Source: Trichuris trichiura
Lineage: Eukaryota > Nematoda > Enoplea > Trichinellida > Trichuridae
Assembly (NCBI GenBank): GCA_037903355.1
Contig: JBAJFE010000026.1
Span: 7,254,001 to 7,318,000, forward strand
Reading direction: 5' to 3'
Length of the DNA: 64,000 bases
Shown here piece by piece: positions 10,109 through 22,748 of the stretch. Every line of letters begins with the position of its first letter. Position 1 is the stretch's first letter. The position numbers and the translations under genes were made by a program. A model generated the notes under the pieces. The model saw nothing but the letters and a program-made list of their open reading frames with translations, searched no databases and was not told the DNA's origin.

Positions 10109-11484
10109 TCAAGTTTCATCTCCATTGCGAAGAGAGATCCTATGCTTGAATACTATTAATATGCTTGTTACTAGGCGTAGATCTAAATGAGAAACAGCCT
10201 TAAATTTAAACTTATTAAAAAATTTTACAGGCGAACACCTTCGATGCGCACTTTCTTGCCTGCGAATGTTTTGCTTGGTTTTTATCACCCATTTTTTGAC
10301 ATTCGCTCTGAAATGCGTCATCTCTTCAACGGCTATTGAAGATCGTTTGCTTAGTGATAGCAGTATCTGAAATAAACTTAAACTATTCGCGAATGCGACT
10401 TTTCGTCTATAGTTTACCGAATGCTCATTGCATTGATCACGATTGAGCTCAACTGCGCACGTGATCACTCCGCAGGCTAGAAGCATATAGTCGACTTCAA
10501 GTACAGCAATTTGATGCCTTAAAATGGCAGGGAGACAACGACATTTGAACAAATGCAAAATAAATTACTTTCTTTCCTGTCCCGAAATGGGATCAAGCAA
10601 AATACTGTCGTAAATGTCATCCCGTTTCATGAAAACAAAGCTGAGAATGTCCAAGCAGACGTCATAAATTGATTGCAAGTCGAATAGTTCTACGTCTGCA
10701 GCTGAAAAACATTCCAAATTTATTGACGGAAAATCATATTGCACAGAAAAGTCGTACCAACCAATTTAAGTAAGATATCCACGTACGTAAGCGGGGATTG
10801 GACGTTCACATCGTAATCGAGCGTTTTTAATACGCGCAGTTCGGATTTTAGTATTTGCTCTTCCGTGTAGCAGTGCCCCATACATTGAAGGAAATTTTTC
10901 ACGGAAGATACGTTGAGTTGCTAAGAGTACAATGTTAGCAAAACGCTTACGAGTAGCCAATTACTGACTGTTGCGTAACAGCTTATTTTGCTAATTATTT
11001 GAACGCAGGAAAGAACGCGTAAAACTATTTGACTGGACAACTTCGTCTCCACGGTGTTCCAGTCCTTCATGAAAGATTCTTCCGTACGACAATTTTCGTC
11101 CACATATTGCAAAAGGGACCTAATGTGCGCGAGCATGAACCTTCAAGCGGAGCGATTTATCAGGAGCAAATTTTCAGAATAATAAAAACCTACGTATCGA
11201 ATAAGCATACTGTAGAATAACGAACATCCGGGGAAAAGTGAAAACGATCGCACACCATAAAGATGAACTCCACGCAGCGTTGGTCAAAAAACGAACAATT
11301 GGTCTAAAATTATATTTCACCATTTATTTATTATTTTACGACCCCAATATTTGTCTACCCGGCGTTCCTTTGCCAAGTTAATGCGCTTCGAATTGTCTCT
11401 TGAAAGTATCGCTAAATACTCTTCCAAATCCTCGACGTCACTTTGAGCAGGACGCGAGATACTCTTTTCTTCGGCTCGGATCAT
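10109..11484 (-). CDS. cosa-1: Cyclin-like meiotic crossover factor CNTD1/COSA-1 homologue
   Basis: CNTD1 (vertebrates) and COSA-1 (worms) are cyclin-fold proteins that mark designated crossover sites in meiotic prophase. Seven exons join in frame to about 353 residues: 11484-11359, 11303-11194, 11140-10969, 10920-10758, 10701-10569, 10517-10418 and 10366-10109. The six introns are 48-56 bases with GT-AG ends. Matches to human CNTD1, from memory, run the length of the protein: CVEFIFMVCDRF (human QIVEFVFLLSEQW), VLRVLSCVQIISKIS (LRLVSCVQLASKLS), NFLQCMGHCYTEEQILKSEL (NFLQALGYLHTKEELLESEL), VLKTLDYDVNVQSPLTYVD (VLKSLNFRINLPTPLAYVE), IYDSILLDP, and VDYMLLACGV (EDFMLLAVGI). The 48-base third intron gives the same spacing between KxS and NFLQ as in human. 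The start is the first ATG of the opening exon; human is 330 residues. The basic tail after the cyclin fold is longer than expected. Nearby genes are also on the minus strand. Confidence 0.88.
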
Positions 11485-13558
11485 AGTGGGCTTCTCCAAT
11501 AAAAGTATGCCTGGCTAAACGACGCTATTGTATGCATGCGCTTATTCATTGGAGTGCAAAATCTAGCGATCCTAAGAAGCTCATAACCTTTGCTAAAGAA
11601 AAGGCCTGGAATATAGATTTTGCAAAGGCCGTTTAAAAGTTTGTAATATTACGCCATCATGAATTCAAAGCTAATGGGTTGCAATGCAGCTATTAAATTT
11701 TGAAACTGAGATAGAAAGCCGTCGGACATTAAATGAAAAAACGCACCTTAGGCGAGCAAAACTTTTAGCTACTCGAAAAGCGAAGTTACAAGTCGGCCTG
11801 ACGAAGTAATGCAGTTGATTCCCAACTGTTGACAAAGGAACTGTACATTTTAAAATCTGCAAATGATCGATAGGTTCAGCTGGAGCGCATTCTGCCATTT
11901 TTCACGCGCTGAAGACGGGAACCGGCGTTTCTCGAAAACTTTGCGAAATAAACTGCTTAGCGGGCAGCTTTTCCGTACCACTACTATGTTATTTTCCACA
12001 CTCGTTAGAAGGAATGTTATTTTCAATACAATGAGAAAAAGATTTCATTTATTTTTCTATATACAGGTGAAACATGCTATTCTGAATAGCCATTCTGGCT
12101 TTTTTGCTTCAGCATGATGCTCTGTCGTATCAAAAGAATCCTAATTTTCCATTAAACTTTCCGGTTTGTCGTTTGGAGTTTATGAAAATTGCATAGGAAT
12201 TTGGCAATACCTAATTTAGCACTTGACTGTTAGTTCGTCAACGCTTACACGAGATGATGTGCGTTAAAAATACAGCAATCAAGTCAAATTTTTGGTCGAG
12301 CAAGTTTCGCAGTACCTGAGCATCATTAACAGTATTCTTGTGTATTCCGTTGGGGAAAACAATTTCGGCTCATTGCCGCACGCTTCAAATCTTCACGACT
12401 GGCATCTCTGCCATTAAGATACAAAATGCGCTTGTGAACATTTCATTTTCTACCTGAACTTATTAATCACAACTCAGAAAGAAAATGCATACCAGCAAAA
12501 CATATGCATTTGCGAACAATCAGACCCCATTATTTTTTGCATTTTTCGTTATTAATGTGAGGTAGAGGAACGTTTAATTTAGGAATTTATTTATGAGTGC
12601 CGAAATTCCTAATATTAGGGCAACAGTATTAATTCTGGCAACTGACAGATGCCTCTAATTCGCCTTTAATCTGTTTCTGTCAGGAATGCAAAGTTTCATT
12701 GCAAATGCCATACTCTGCTCGCTTACTGTACTTGAAGACGAAAACCCTGTTTTTGATTTAAAAGTAATCAAGTTAGATGAACGGCCAAGCGGACACTAAC
12801 AGCTATTCAGTTTTAGGTGAAACGTTTCGCCGAGTCAGAACTTCGTTTCAATTGGTTAAAGAGTGATTCGCATCACAAATTCTCCTTAACTTTTGCCTCT
12901 CCTGTCGCTGGTTGTAAAATGCTTTCACTACAGTATCCAAAAGTCAGCGATGCTAAAGTAGCGTAATAGAACTTCCCATTTTTTAAAATAGGACTAATGC
13001 TTCAAGAACATGGTTTGGTTGCCACAGTCTCAAATATCGTTTGCTTGCTTGCTTTATGCCGCGTTGCGCATTGAGCACCTACATATTCCGTTGGTAATTG
13101 AAATGAAGATATATGTTAAATGCGGAGTGTTTTGTAACGGCTGTATAGGTTTTTACGTTTGTACATTTATGTCACGTTTGACTCATTCTATTGTATACAG
13201 AAAATATATGTATACAGAGCTTTCGGGATACGTCGTCCTCCCGTTAGCAACGTGTCTGCAATGGACATTAAGGCTGATTGTTTTACAAGATACTGTTATC
13301 GCTTGAAATAGCGATCAGTACGAATCCAGCAATTTTTTATTCTTAGGTTCAGTCCGTAAGTTGCTTGTATGGCCATTCGAGCAATGAATGGGGATGAATG
13401 AACTGTCGCAAAGCCTAAATCGCTATGCTTTAAAGCAGAGTTTATTGAAAAAAAATTTATGCTAAGAAGTTAAAAATAATTCGTGCATAATGCATGGTAA
13501 CTTCGACAATAAGACGACGTACAGCTGATTGGATAAATGACGTATAAATGGGATGAAC
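11485..13558. other. Intergenic stretch upstream of the cosa-1 homologue, no supported gene
   Basis: It contains the putative promoter of the minus-strand cosa-1 homologue near 11485-11700 and the 3' flank of the BAP18-like gene. A minus-strand frame at 11671-11898 and a plus-strand frame at 13010-13306 have no recognisable domain or clear splice neighbours, and composition is AT-rich and noncoding in appearance. Confidence 0.4.
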
Positions 13559-14059
13559 TCAGTGACGAGCGCTGCTCACTCCCATTGCGCGGCGTTGATT
13601 TGACTTTCCGTCCGTCACTTTCATTCCGCCTTTTTTCGACTCTCTTTTTCGGGTGGAAGTCCTTTTCCTTGATGAACCTTTCGAGGTGGATCCTTTAGTA
13701 TCGTCCTCTTCCGCGACATCGACAAATTCCAGTTGGCTACTTATAGCGTCGAATGTCATTCGATGACTAAAACAGTACGAAATATAGAAGTATTCACGTA
13801 AAGAGATTTTTGTCAAAGTTAATTACGCTACGGTGCCGGCTAAATTTTTCGATATTTCCAGCAGCTCGTTTGTAAACTCATCAAGTGAACACTGAAACTT
13901 GTCCAGCAGTTCACGTCTCCATTCGGCTGCCTGCGGCTTCATGGCTTCCTCTGAGTGGACACGACAAAGGATATACCCTATATGCCTGTACATCTCTGCA
14001 GCCTTTGCGCAAATCTCGCCTACTCTGGCGTAGGGTAGAGGATTGTTTTCGTCCGTCAT
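13559..14059 (-). CDS. Small nuclear protein resembling chromatin complexes subunit BAP18
   Basis: Two exons, 14059-13827 and 13766-13559, are joined by a 60-base phase-2 intron (GTAATT donor, TTTTAG acceptor) and encode 146 residues. The N-terminal half aligns without gaps to what I remember of human BAP18. YARVGEICAKAAEMYRHIG corresponds to KVGEIFSAAGAAFTKLG. The following H, P, A, W, F, L and IS fall at identical spacings across about 60 positions. After the intron, HRMTFDAISSQLE parallels the ERTVAQIKATVKRK helix. The C-terminus is a Lys/Arg/Ser tail, as expected for a nuclear protein (human 172 residues). BAP18 is associated with NURF and MLL1 chromatin complexes. Identity is low and rests on memory, so this is a suggestion. 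The start is the ATG giving MTDENN, near the family start MTSAST. Confidence 0.4.
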
Positions 14060-14269
14060 TGCTGACCTGCCTGAAGCATAGATAACATACAAGCATTACT
14101 GACTATCGTTCCGCCATTTTCAATAAAAGAATGCAAAGAATTGGCGTTATACGAAGCACGGGGCAACTTTGACTACGATCCCTGAAGAGGAAAACATGCA
14201 GAACGTTCAGCTTCGAATTAAAATACATTTTACCAAAACTTTTATTTACCACGATTCTCTGGAGGAGCC

Positions 14270-14560
14270 CGAAGCATTAAGAATAAAATATGTCAACATT
14301 GTACAGCTTTCCGCATCGAAAAACAAAGTGCAGAAACAATGTCCTTAATAAGCATGGGTGTAGTTCAGAGAAGTCGACAGTAAGACGACGGGTAATCAAC
14401 TTATATCTTAATAAAACATTTTTTGGAACCAAAACGGTATTAGTAAAGCTTAAGAAGCCATAAACCGCGGCTGACGTTAGCAGCAAAGCCAGAAAGTTCA
14501 GACTATGCCAGTCGAAGTTTTCTGCGTAAATGAATTTTGCAACTACGTTAAATAGCTGTT
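14270..14560 (-). CDS. Possible exon of an unidentified membrane or secreted protein
   Basis: After a CGTAG acceptor near 14553, an open minus-strand frame reads AKFIYAENFDWHSLNFLALL and continues with a hydrophobic helix ending LLLTSAAVYGFLSF, then TNTVLVPKNVLLRYK. The helix could be a transmembrane segment or signal anchor. The frame stays open to 14277, but no donor could be chosen and no partner exon was identified. It lies just upstream of the BAP18-like gene on the same strand. I do not recognise the family. Confidence 0.25.
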
Positions 14561-15416
14561 GCTTGTTTGCTAGTTAACCGACAATTCGTTAAATAGCAGT
14601 TGGTCAATTGCACATTTAATGCGTTAGTTAATGTCAAAAAATGGTAAACACTTACCTTTATTTCGATTCGTTTTCGAACAGCGGAAGTCGCAAATAAATT
14701 ATGCTGACCTTCCTCGTGTTAGCGTAAGTAACAGCAACAAACAAACTTCACAGAAATGAGCAGTTCTTTTCGACAAGCAAAGAGTAAGGAATATACACCC
14801 CAACAAATTTTTACGCTGAAAATTGCCTTCTTTTAGGTTACCCAAAAAACGACAGAAGTCAATTGACTTTCTAGACGCTGTATAAAGTCTGCGTCTTCGC
14901 TCAAACCTTTGGCAAAAGGAGTTTCGAATATCTTCCAGTTGGAGGTAAATGATTCGCAGGTATTAACATTTTCCTTTGTGCGAAGAATGTCCTATGCAAT
15001 ACTATTTCGTATGATTCACTGCGCGGTTTCCTAAATTTTTTGAGACGTACGGCATTAGTCTCTGTTTTTAACGAAAAGTGCGAAACGTTGCGTTCAGAGC
15101 GCCTATTGAAAAGTTAACTTCAATCATACTGTTTCGCTACACTGCAACCATTCTTCCTTTAATTGCAAGCTTTCAGTAACGCCGCTGCACGAAGAAAGCA
15201 AGCAATATATGCAGGGGCATTAAAAAAAGTTTTTTTGATATTATTTAAAAGTTACTGTAGTTTTGAGTTGCGTCGCTGTTTTCTCGCTTCAAAGTCTTCC
15301 ACGTAACTTTTGATAGCGAAAGTGCTAACAATGCTTTACTTTGCAATGCGCTACTCACGTGTTCTCTCCAGAGCAAATCAAACCGCCAAATCTATGCTTC
15401 ATATCTCGCGTATGTG

Positions 15417-15809
15417 TCAATTTTGCATGTAAATAAAATGCGGAATGTTACGCGGAAATAAACATTGTGCTAAATCGTCGTTTGAGTCAAAAGATAGCAA
15501 CGTGGACAACTTCAGTTTTCGAGATGCATTATACATCACGCTGCTTGATTTGCGTAGCGTACAAAAATTCTCCACGCAATTAGCCGCAGCGTTCACGTTT
15601 AAGGCTGCGACTAAGGTTTCATCGTTGTAAGCAGCGAAAAGTCGAGCGCCTTTTGGAAATATTCTCGCTGGGTATACTTTTAAAATTGTCGCAATGCGTT
15701 CGCGCATTTTGCATAAGTTGTTTTGATGCATTTGCATGAGCAGTTGTAGCCTCTGTTCAGTTGGCAATAGCGTGTCTTTTTCCCAACAATATTTTGCCGA
15801 CTCTTCTTA
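15417..15809 (-). CDS. Possible exon of an unidentified gene
   Basis: The minus-strand frame opens just after a TAA near 15810 and an AAG that could be an acceptor, and runs 120-odd codons to a stop at 15417. It reads KYCWEKDTLLPTEQRLQLLM followed by a helical, Lys/Arg-rich stretch (KMRERIATILKVYPARIF). The N-terminal two-thirds looks protein-like, the last 30 codons less so, so a donor within the frame is likely. No family is recognised. It could belong with the hydrophobic exon at 14.3-14.55 kb or be a separate gene. Confidence 0.3.
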
Positions 15810-18195
15810 TTATAGAACTCTTTTCTACATAATTTTGCAAATTTTTATTTGCTCTATGCTAATAACTTTCACGGTCATTATTGATACAGGAGCACTCAAG
15901 GTCAATCTCGTTATCTTATCGCTACGAGGCATTTTTATTTGTCAGCTTTTTGAAAAACTGGTTTTATCAGCAAATGTAAATTTTTAAAACCTATTTGTCT
16001 TGCTTGTTCCTAAGGAGGCGGCAGGCAAAGTTCTTGCAACGTTGGTATTTAAGATTGTTTCGAAAAATTCCTCTCACCTAATAGGGAAGAGATACTCGTA
16101 TTTTCGCATCGCATGAGCTTCAACTTCGGTTGATTAAGTAAGAAGGCCTTATGCAGTGAGATGCTCATCGATGCGAATGCATTTTTTAAATTTCGTCTTT
16201 CAAGACGGCGCGAAAATTGAAATATTTTCGTTCAACATTTTCTAAAAGGCGTAACTTATGAAGCGAAAACGGTTTTCCTAAACGAAATACATTTATCCGT
16301 TTGCAGTTTATTCTTTCAAGCTTATTGATTATTGCTATTCGTCAGTGGAAAGTTTGCTAAACAATTGGGCGGTCGTTCTTTGGGGTAAAAATCAATTAAC
16401 CTTTAACATTAATGCCAAATAGCAATATCTTAATTAGTAATTGATTGCTGTCGATGCTTTTTCAACCTTGCATGCATACGTTTTATTTTGTTCTTTTTGA
16501 TTTGAAGCGATTTTTCAAAAGGAATGGCTGCGCAGCTCTTCGTTGATTCCTTTGATAACACTGACTTAGCTTCGCGTTATTTTATCTTTTTATGGCTCGA
16601 CTTTCTTCTTTTCGTGCGTACATGTCGATAAGATGAAAATCTGTCCTAAAAAAATCACTTAACTTTTGAAATCGACCTTATTGGACCGTTAATGTATTAT
16701 AAAGCTTAGTATGCTTTCCTTAAGTTGCCTTGAATTTTGCCTAGACGATACTATCCTTTTTTTAAAGATTTTCTTGTTTTTGCTTTATTGCATTACTTCG
16801 TAAAACTTGATTGGCTTCAGCGCAATCGCTGTAATGCGACTGCAATGTCATTTTAATTCCTGTCGGCAAAAGTAGCTTCCATTGTCCATGAATAATAATT
16901 GCGTCTGTGAGTTTGTGTTTAAGCTATTAAATATAATAATAACTTCACTTTTGGCTTGTCTTATTCGTCAGTTGTTCAACGAGAACAACTTTGTTGAGGT
17001 TTCTACCATGATTTTATCTTGTCTGTTAGCCGTCCCACGCTATGAGGAATGCAGGTTCCATTCCGACATTTATGCCGTCAATCTGTCCTGCCTTAGCTGG
17101 CGAGCATTCCAGTTCACCCTAATTTGCCTTAGCCTAAGTCTTAACCAAACAGTAAGCCTTAGGCTTAGACTCAGGCTTAGGCGTCAGAACGGGATGGCCG
17201 GCATGTCTACAGTATGACGGTGGGGCAGCTTAGAGACAAGTTTTTAGTAATAAACTAAGAATGTTGATGCCAAGCAGAAAATCGAGAGCCGTTCTTTCAA
17301 TTCTACGTTATATGCAATGCATTTCAGTTTGCTACGTAGCTTTTAAGTGCACTTTTTTGTCTACATTAATAAACTTTCTGATTCTACATTCAGTTTCAAT
17401 TTTTGTACTTGCACTGCGTATACACTGTGTTCAGCTGCATACCAGCTGCTGTGTGAAGAGCGGATAAGCTATTTTTCAAAAAGCTCAAGCACGCTAGTTT
17501 GAAGAGATTAACAGGCCGCATAATGTGGAAGTTGGTTATGGTAGAAGCAGGAAGGCCAACCTTTACAACCGATAAAACCTCAACCTAAGCCTGCGTGTAA
17601 AAAACGTACGATGGTGAATTGCCTTCGTCCGCTCAAGTTTCCACCACAGTCCCACATTGAAACAAGATGGAATATGATAATTAAGCATTTTGTGAAACAG
17701 TATTCCGCTTTCATCAATAACGGAATGTAAAGTCACACGTAAGCAGTAGTGCTTGCCGCATATTCAGATTGGATATTCAAAAAGCGCTTAGTAGGATCCA
17801 GTTGCCTTCTGAACATATATTATCACAAACGTTCGGCATATTCTTTTAAATAAGCAGCTAAGTTGGGAACAGCGCAGGATCTTCGTAAGATATTTGTTTA
17901 TCAAAAGTTTTACCATAACAACGGATGTTCAAACAGCATTGTAACGCTTTTAATCATTTGTCATTTCAGCGTCCGTATTTCCAATTTCACTTCAACGTTT
18001 GAATGAGCAATTCTCCCTCCGTCGGACGTTGAGCGCGTTTAAAGAAAGGCGATTTGCCGCTTAGCCGAATCATCGAATGGAATAATGAGTTTAAACGTTG
18101 CGTTTAAACTTGATCTCAATGGTCAAGAAGCGCTCGCTACTGGAAAGCGTTTGGCCGTTTCGCTTATGCTCCGCGGTTGAGTTGCAATTGCTGCC
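15810..18195. other. Intergenic stretch with a TTAGGC-bearing repeat, upstream of the VPS13D-like gene
   Basis: AT-rich sequence with no supported exon. A telomere-like palindromic repeat lies at about 17046-17212. The last few hundred bases before 18196 are presumably the promoter and 5' leader of the large plus-strand gene; no TATA box or trans-splice site could be defended. Confidence 0.4.
17046..17212. repeat. Palindromic element with head-to-head TTAGGC hexamers
   Basis: The core reads GCCTTAGCCTAAG on the left, then AAGCCTTAGGCTTAGAC and CAGGCTTAGGCG on the right: C-strand repeats facing G-strand repeats. It ends GAACGGGATGGCCGGCATG, the inverse of the left end of the copy at 9101. Partial relatives occur near 300-440 and 23000-23110. 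Confidence 0.55.
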
Positions 18196-21100
18196 ATGTT
18201 TAAGTCGTTCGTAGTTGGCAAGTTGAAACGATCATTGGGGGAGTTCATCAACATCTCCGATGATCAAATTCGATTGCTAGAGATAATTAAAGGTTCTTTA
18301 CTATTCGAGTTGTTCGATTTTGTCATAATAACCATTTCTTTTTTTTCTAGCTAAAGTTTCGCTACAAAATGTTCCTTTGAAGCGTACCGCTCTTCGTCGT
18401 TTTAAGCTTCCGGTATTAGTACGCTCTGGTTCGGTTCGTCAGATTACGATCAGTTTGCCATCTTTGGCGCTTACCGATACAGCCGTTGTCGAAATGGAGG
18501 ATATTGAGTTGTTTGTTGAATTTAGCGAGAGCGAAGTTAGCAGTATATTTGGCACCTGCTATTAATAGGCATCATTTTATTGTGCTTTAGCAAAATTGGA
18601 TGCGTAGTGGTTTAGACACGGTCAACGAAAGACGATCCGTATACCACGCACAAGAAAGGCTTCATAAGGTTTTGCTTTAATCGTCTCATTAAGTTTTAAC
18701 GCATATATATGGCCTGTATAGATGTTGCTTGGAAGGAAAGGACATGATCCTGAGTTCTTCCAACCGAAGACCGATCTGCCTAAAGACCCAGTAGTAAGTT
18801 ACGCTCTAGCAGCTAATTATTAATATTAATATTTTGACTGCTTTACTTCCTGTTTACCAGCTAGGCGCATTAATTATTATTTTCATTGGTAGACTCCCGA
18901 TTATCCAGGCTAAAGTTCAGCCTCCGATGAGACATAGCCTGCTAGTATTTTGTACCGAAAATAAGCAGATACAAATTATCGTTCGTTGCATAGATCGGCT
19001 CGTCAAAAGTCGACTTACGTTGATGCGTACGAAGCCTATAACCCTAACCTTATTAGCTGAAATAAGCACTATCTGACTCCGAACATTCTTGAAGCTAAAG
19101 AAATGCAAATATTTTTAACCTCATTGCTTTAGAGTTTTGAAGTTTTACAGATGATAAACTCTGCAAGGTTCTGTCGACCATATTTTAGTTAGTGAAGTTT
19201 GTCTCAACGCGGAAGACTTACGGACATCCGAAAATATGCTAATTTGATTCCCATAGATAGGCTGGATAAGTCTCGGAAGTCAACTCAATTTGATTTTGCT
19301 ACTTCTCTTCTATTTAAATATCAGTCCGGCGAACAGGTTGAAGAAGACCGATAGCTTTTACGATTGGCTAATGTGGGTTGGGATTTTTTCGCTCTCCTAA
19401 TCTTTACAGTATCCTCGTGAGGAATGCAGGTTGTACGCAAATTTTTAAAAATTGAATATATCGGAAAGTTTTTGAAAGATTTGCCAAAGTTGAAACTCGC
19501 GGAAATGCCGAAAAAATTAAAACGTCATTAGGCTTGTCATGTATACTTAAATGTTGTACATACTAGTAAGCACTATTGTAAAATATGCAAAAATCTGTAC
19601 GAAGTCTGAGGTTGCGTACGGTTACCCGTTGAAACGCTCACAGAACCTGTAGTTCACCGTTCGCAGTGGACAGAAATGTGAAGAGACGAAAAGGTCCAAT
19701 AGCGGTTGATAGGGCGGTCTTGTTCCGTATGGTCCATAAAAGTGATGGTTCATTTATTGATCTCTTTGCTTCCAAACGAGCTAAAGCGAACAGATCTGAA
19801 AAGGTCTTAACCGGAAGGGACAGTAGTAACCGTTTGCTCACCTTATTTAGTACATTGTACAACTTTCCGATTGTGCTTATTTCGTTTGGCGGGAAACTGT
19901 TTTCAACTTCAATAGTTGACTGCTGCCGAGTCGTTTAAATTAAGTATGTGTAATAGTTTTGTTAGAATTTTTTATTCTTGACATTTATGCATATTTAGCT
20001 TACGATGGCAGATCAGGTAAACCTCTGTGATTATATTAAATAATCGAAAAAGTGCTTTCGTCTTGAGGCGGTATCCATTGTTCGCTCTTTCAGGTGACGA
20101 TAAAAATTTCAAACATCCATTTGATATACGCGCACGACCTTACCAAAGAAAATGTATGCAAATTTGTGCTCAAAATCGACCGGTTATCGTTTAAAAATGC
20201 GGAAGAAGCTTTAGTAACGATAAGCGTCTCTTTGTTTCCTTCTTTTTTTCAGCTCCAACTTACTTCAGGGCACCAACGCTAACTTGTACCTATTTCACAT
20301 AACCGGTTTGCGTTTGTACCGCGCTGGAGTAAATGCAAGGTTGTCCCGTATAGTTGACTCTTGGGCTTCCGGTCCGAGGTTGGCACCCACTGACGGAAGC
20401 ACTGATAGGGAGTTTTGTCTGGTCGAAATATCAGAGTTGAAAATTCGCTTGGAAGAGAATGCTTCCCTAATGGCGTGGAACATTCTGCCGGAAAGAACTG
20501 TACGTCACATCGTTGAAACATTATTTTGTTTTCTTTATATGAACTCTATTTTAGCTGGATATTGACATAGGCTTTTTGAGGCTGAAATGGACAGACTCGG
20601 TGCTATCCGACCTGGTCGAACTGATTAATAGTTTCAACTGGTACGAAGACGTCAAGTACAAAAAATTTCGGCCCAATGATTCCGTAATGAAATCGTAAGT
20701 GATTTAAATATATCTTTTGTTTTTTTCATGTCATAACTTTTTTTCGCGAAAACGTCCGTAATCATCAAAGCACGAATATGTTAGTGATTTTACTGCTTGT
20801 ATAGCCCAGCTTAAGATAGCAGCGCCTGAAAACATGTTGTAGGCTTTGCTAGCTTAATGTTTACGCGAGTGTATACTTTTTGAGTTCATCATACTTGCTT
20901 TGAAAGGTTTTCACACATTCAGCGCTGATTTAAGCACGCTAGCGATTTTTCCACGATCGAACATGGCCGGATTGGTGATATTTTTTTAAGAAAAAAATAA
21001 TCTGATATTTTACATTGTTTACAGTTTCCGAACTATAAGTTGTAATGCTTTGTTAGATCTATCTGCAACGCAAGCGCTTAGCTTCCGTAAACGATAATAA

Positions 21101-22748
21101 GCGCGAGGAAGCTTCGATGATAATTGCTTGTAGTTGTAGCGCACTGCACTCAACATTGTTTGAAGTTGACTTTTTAAACTTTTCAGGCCGCGAGAATGGT
21201 GGAAGTTTGCTACAACATGCATTCTTACCAACTGCCGAAATAAGCGTTGGGCCGGAAGTTGGGATTTGATTTTTCAGCGTGCTAGAAACTTGAATAGGTA
21301 CTGCGCCGCTTACGTTAGACGAATTCAGGGCAAGGAGACGGAAGGCGACTGTTGGATTTTGGAAAAAACCGAAATGGACTACGGCTTCAGCGATATCACT
21401 CTGTTTCGTTACTTGGCCATCAGAAAATTGGTATCACCCCGGCGGACTTGTAACTTTGCGTGCTTGAACTTAAGAATGACTTTTAGTTTCGAGAAACTAA
21501 AGACGCGGCGGTTCGACATCGTAACTGGAATTATATGCTGAAATTGGCTCTTCCCAGTCTTCCCGAAGCTTGCATTAGGGTTTGCGAAAAGGGATCGAAG
21601 TTTTCCGAATGGCTTTCCATTGTATCCAACGACTCGGACAGCGTGCAAAGTGAACACGATCCTTTGGCCGATTTTTCCTACGCTGAAAGTGGACAAAGCC
21701 CCATTCTTCAATTGCGTCTTCGCCTGAACACAGTGTCAATATCTGCATGCTCAACGGAATGTTCCGATGGTAAGGGAGGCGTTAGAATGACTTTTGTTTT
21801 CCACTAAGTGTTGGCTCTAAAGTATTTCTGACACTCCAATGGTCTATTCGTTCCCGCCATACGGAAAAGAAAAATTCCATTGCGCTTTTGCGCATTTTGT
21901 TATTTAGGTAGTGAAGAGAGGCATTTACTTTCGCGTGAATTGATGAGTGCTTCTTCCGTTCGAATTATATTGGATATGAGCGGTTTACCGCATCATATCC
22001 TAACGAGAGCAATACAACGTTGCACCCTGATTGTGGCTTCTTTGAAACCTGTATACTTAAACATCAACAGAAGCGACTGCATGCGAATCGTAGAGTTTCT
22101 CAACTCTTGGCAGAATGATAGTGGTGGGCCATTGTCGGCCTACGCCAGTAGTAAATACGCGGATGGTTTCGGTATGTCGTTCATGGGCGTTTTTGTTCGT
22201 CTGCCTTCCGTCCAGTTGAATTTTCAAAGCAACTTTACCGAATGCACAGCCTTTGCAACGGCGGCTGTAAAAGATTTGACCCTCTGCTTTCGTCACGACG
22301 TTGGTTCTTCGGGATATAAGCTACAGGTAAGCAAGCAGCTTCAAGATATAAACATCGCTCAGCACTGTCAGCAATAAAAAAGTGAAACAAGTTGTTTCAG
22401 CTTGACCTGCGAAAATTGAAATGTTACGACAACGTGAATTGTCAAGATTTGCTTGTCGTCGAGCAGATTGGAAATCACAAGCGGCCGGTAAGGTTGCAAA
22501 TGAAGTTGCAACGGTCTGTTACGCGTTTTTACTTTATTTAGCATCTCCGCAAATGGCTTTACTTGGAGTCTGCGGACTTGAATGGTAACTGTCTAGCTTA
22601 AGTAAACGCGGACTCAACTTTATTACAAACAGATAGCGATGCTCCGCTGAATAACAGTAGAATTTCCGAAGATGATTGCAGTTTTTGTCCCGAATCTTCG
22701 GAGAAGTGCCTATTGTTCCAACATTGTTATGCAAATGATTCATCGGCG
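18196..22748 (+). CDS. vps-13D: VPS13D-like gene, N-terminal exons (chorein region)
   Basis: Exons with consistent phases are 18196-18292, 18351-18535, 20094-20213, 20269-20499, 20555-20694, 21187-21430, 21487-21769, 21908-22326, 22401-22487, 22542-22584 and 22633-22748. The start is the ATG giving MFKSFVVGKLKRSLGEF, the expected beginning of a chorein domain. The first two exons encode the cap of the lipid groove. VTIKISNIHLIYAHD at 20094 corresponds to the 'vKI.NIHIRYED' strand of the family. PREWWKFATTCI at 21187 matches the conserved AREWW..AI motif. One or two exons between 18536 and 20093 remain unresolved: candidates are 18722-18793, with a GTAAGT donor, and an Arg/Lys-rich frame near 19668-19860. 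Confidence 0.85.

Noticed and set aside
10921..10950. A 30-base intron in the cosa-1 homologue (GTAAGC to TTAG)
   Set aside because: A GTCAGT donor 18 bases upstream gives a 48-base intron, keeps the frame, and reproduces exactly the residue spacing of human CNTD1, so the tiny intron is unlikely.
13010..13306. A 98-codon plus-strand frame with many hydrophobic residues
   Set aside because: There is no domain, signal or splice partner, and composition matches the surrounding AT-rich noncoding sequence.
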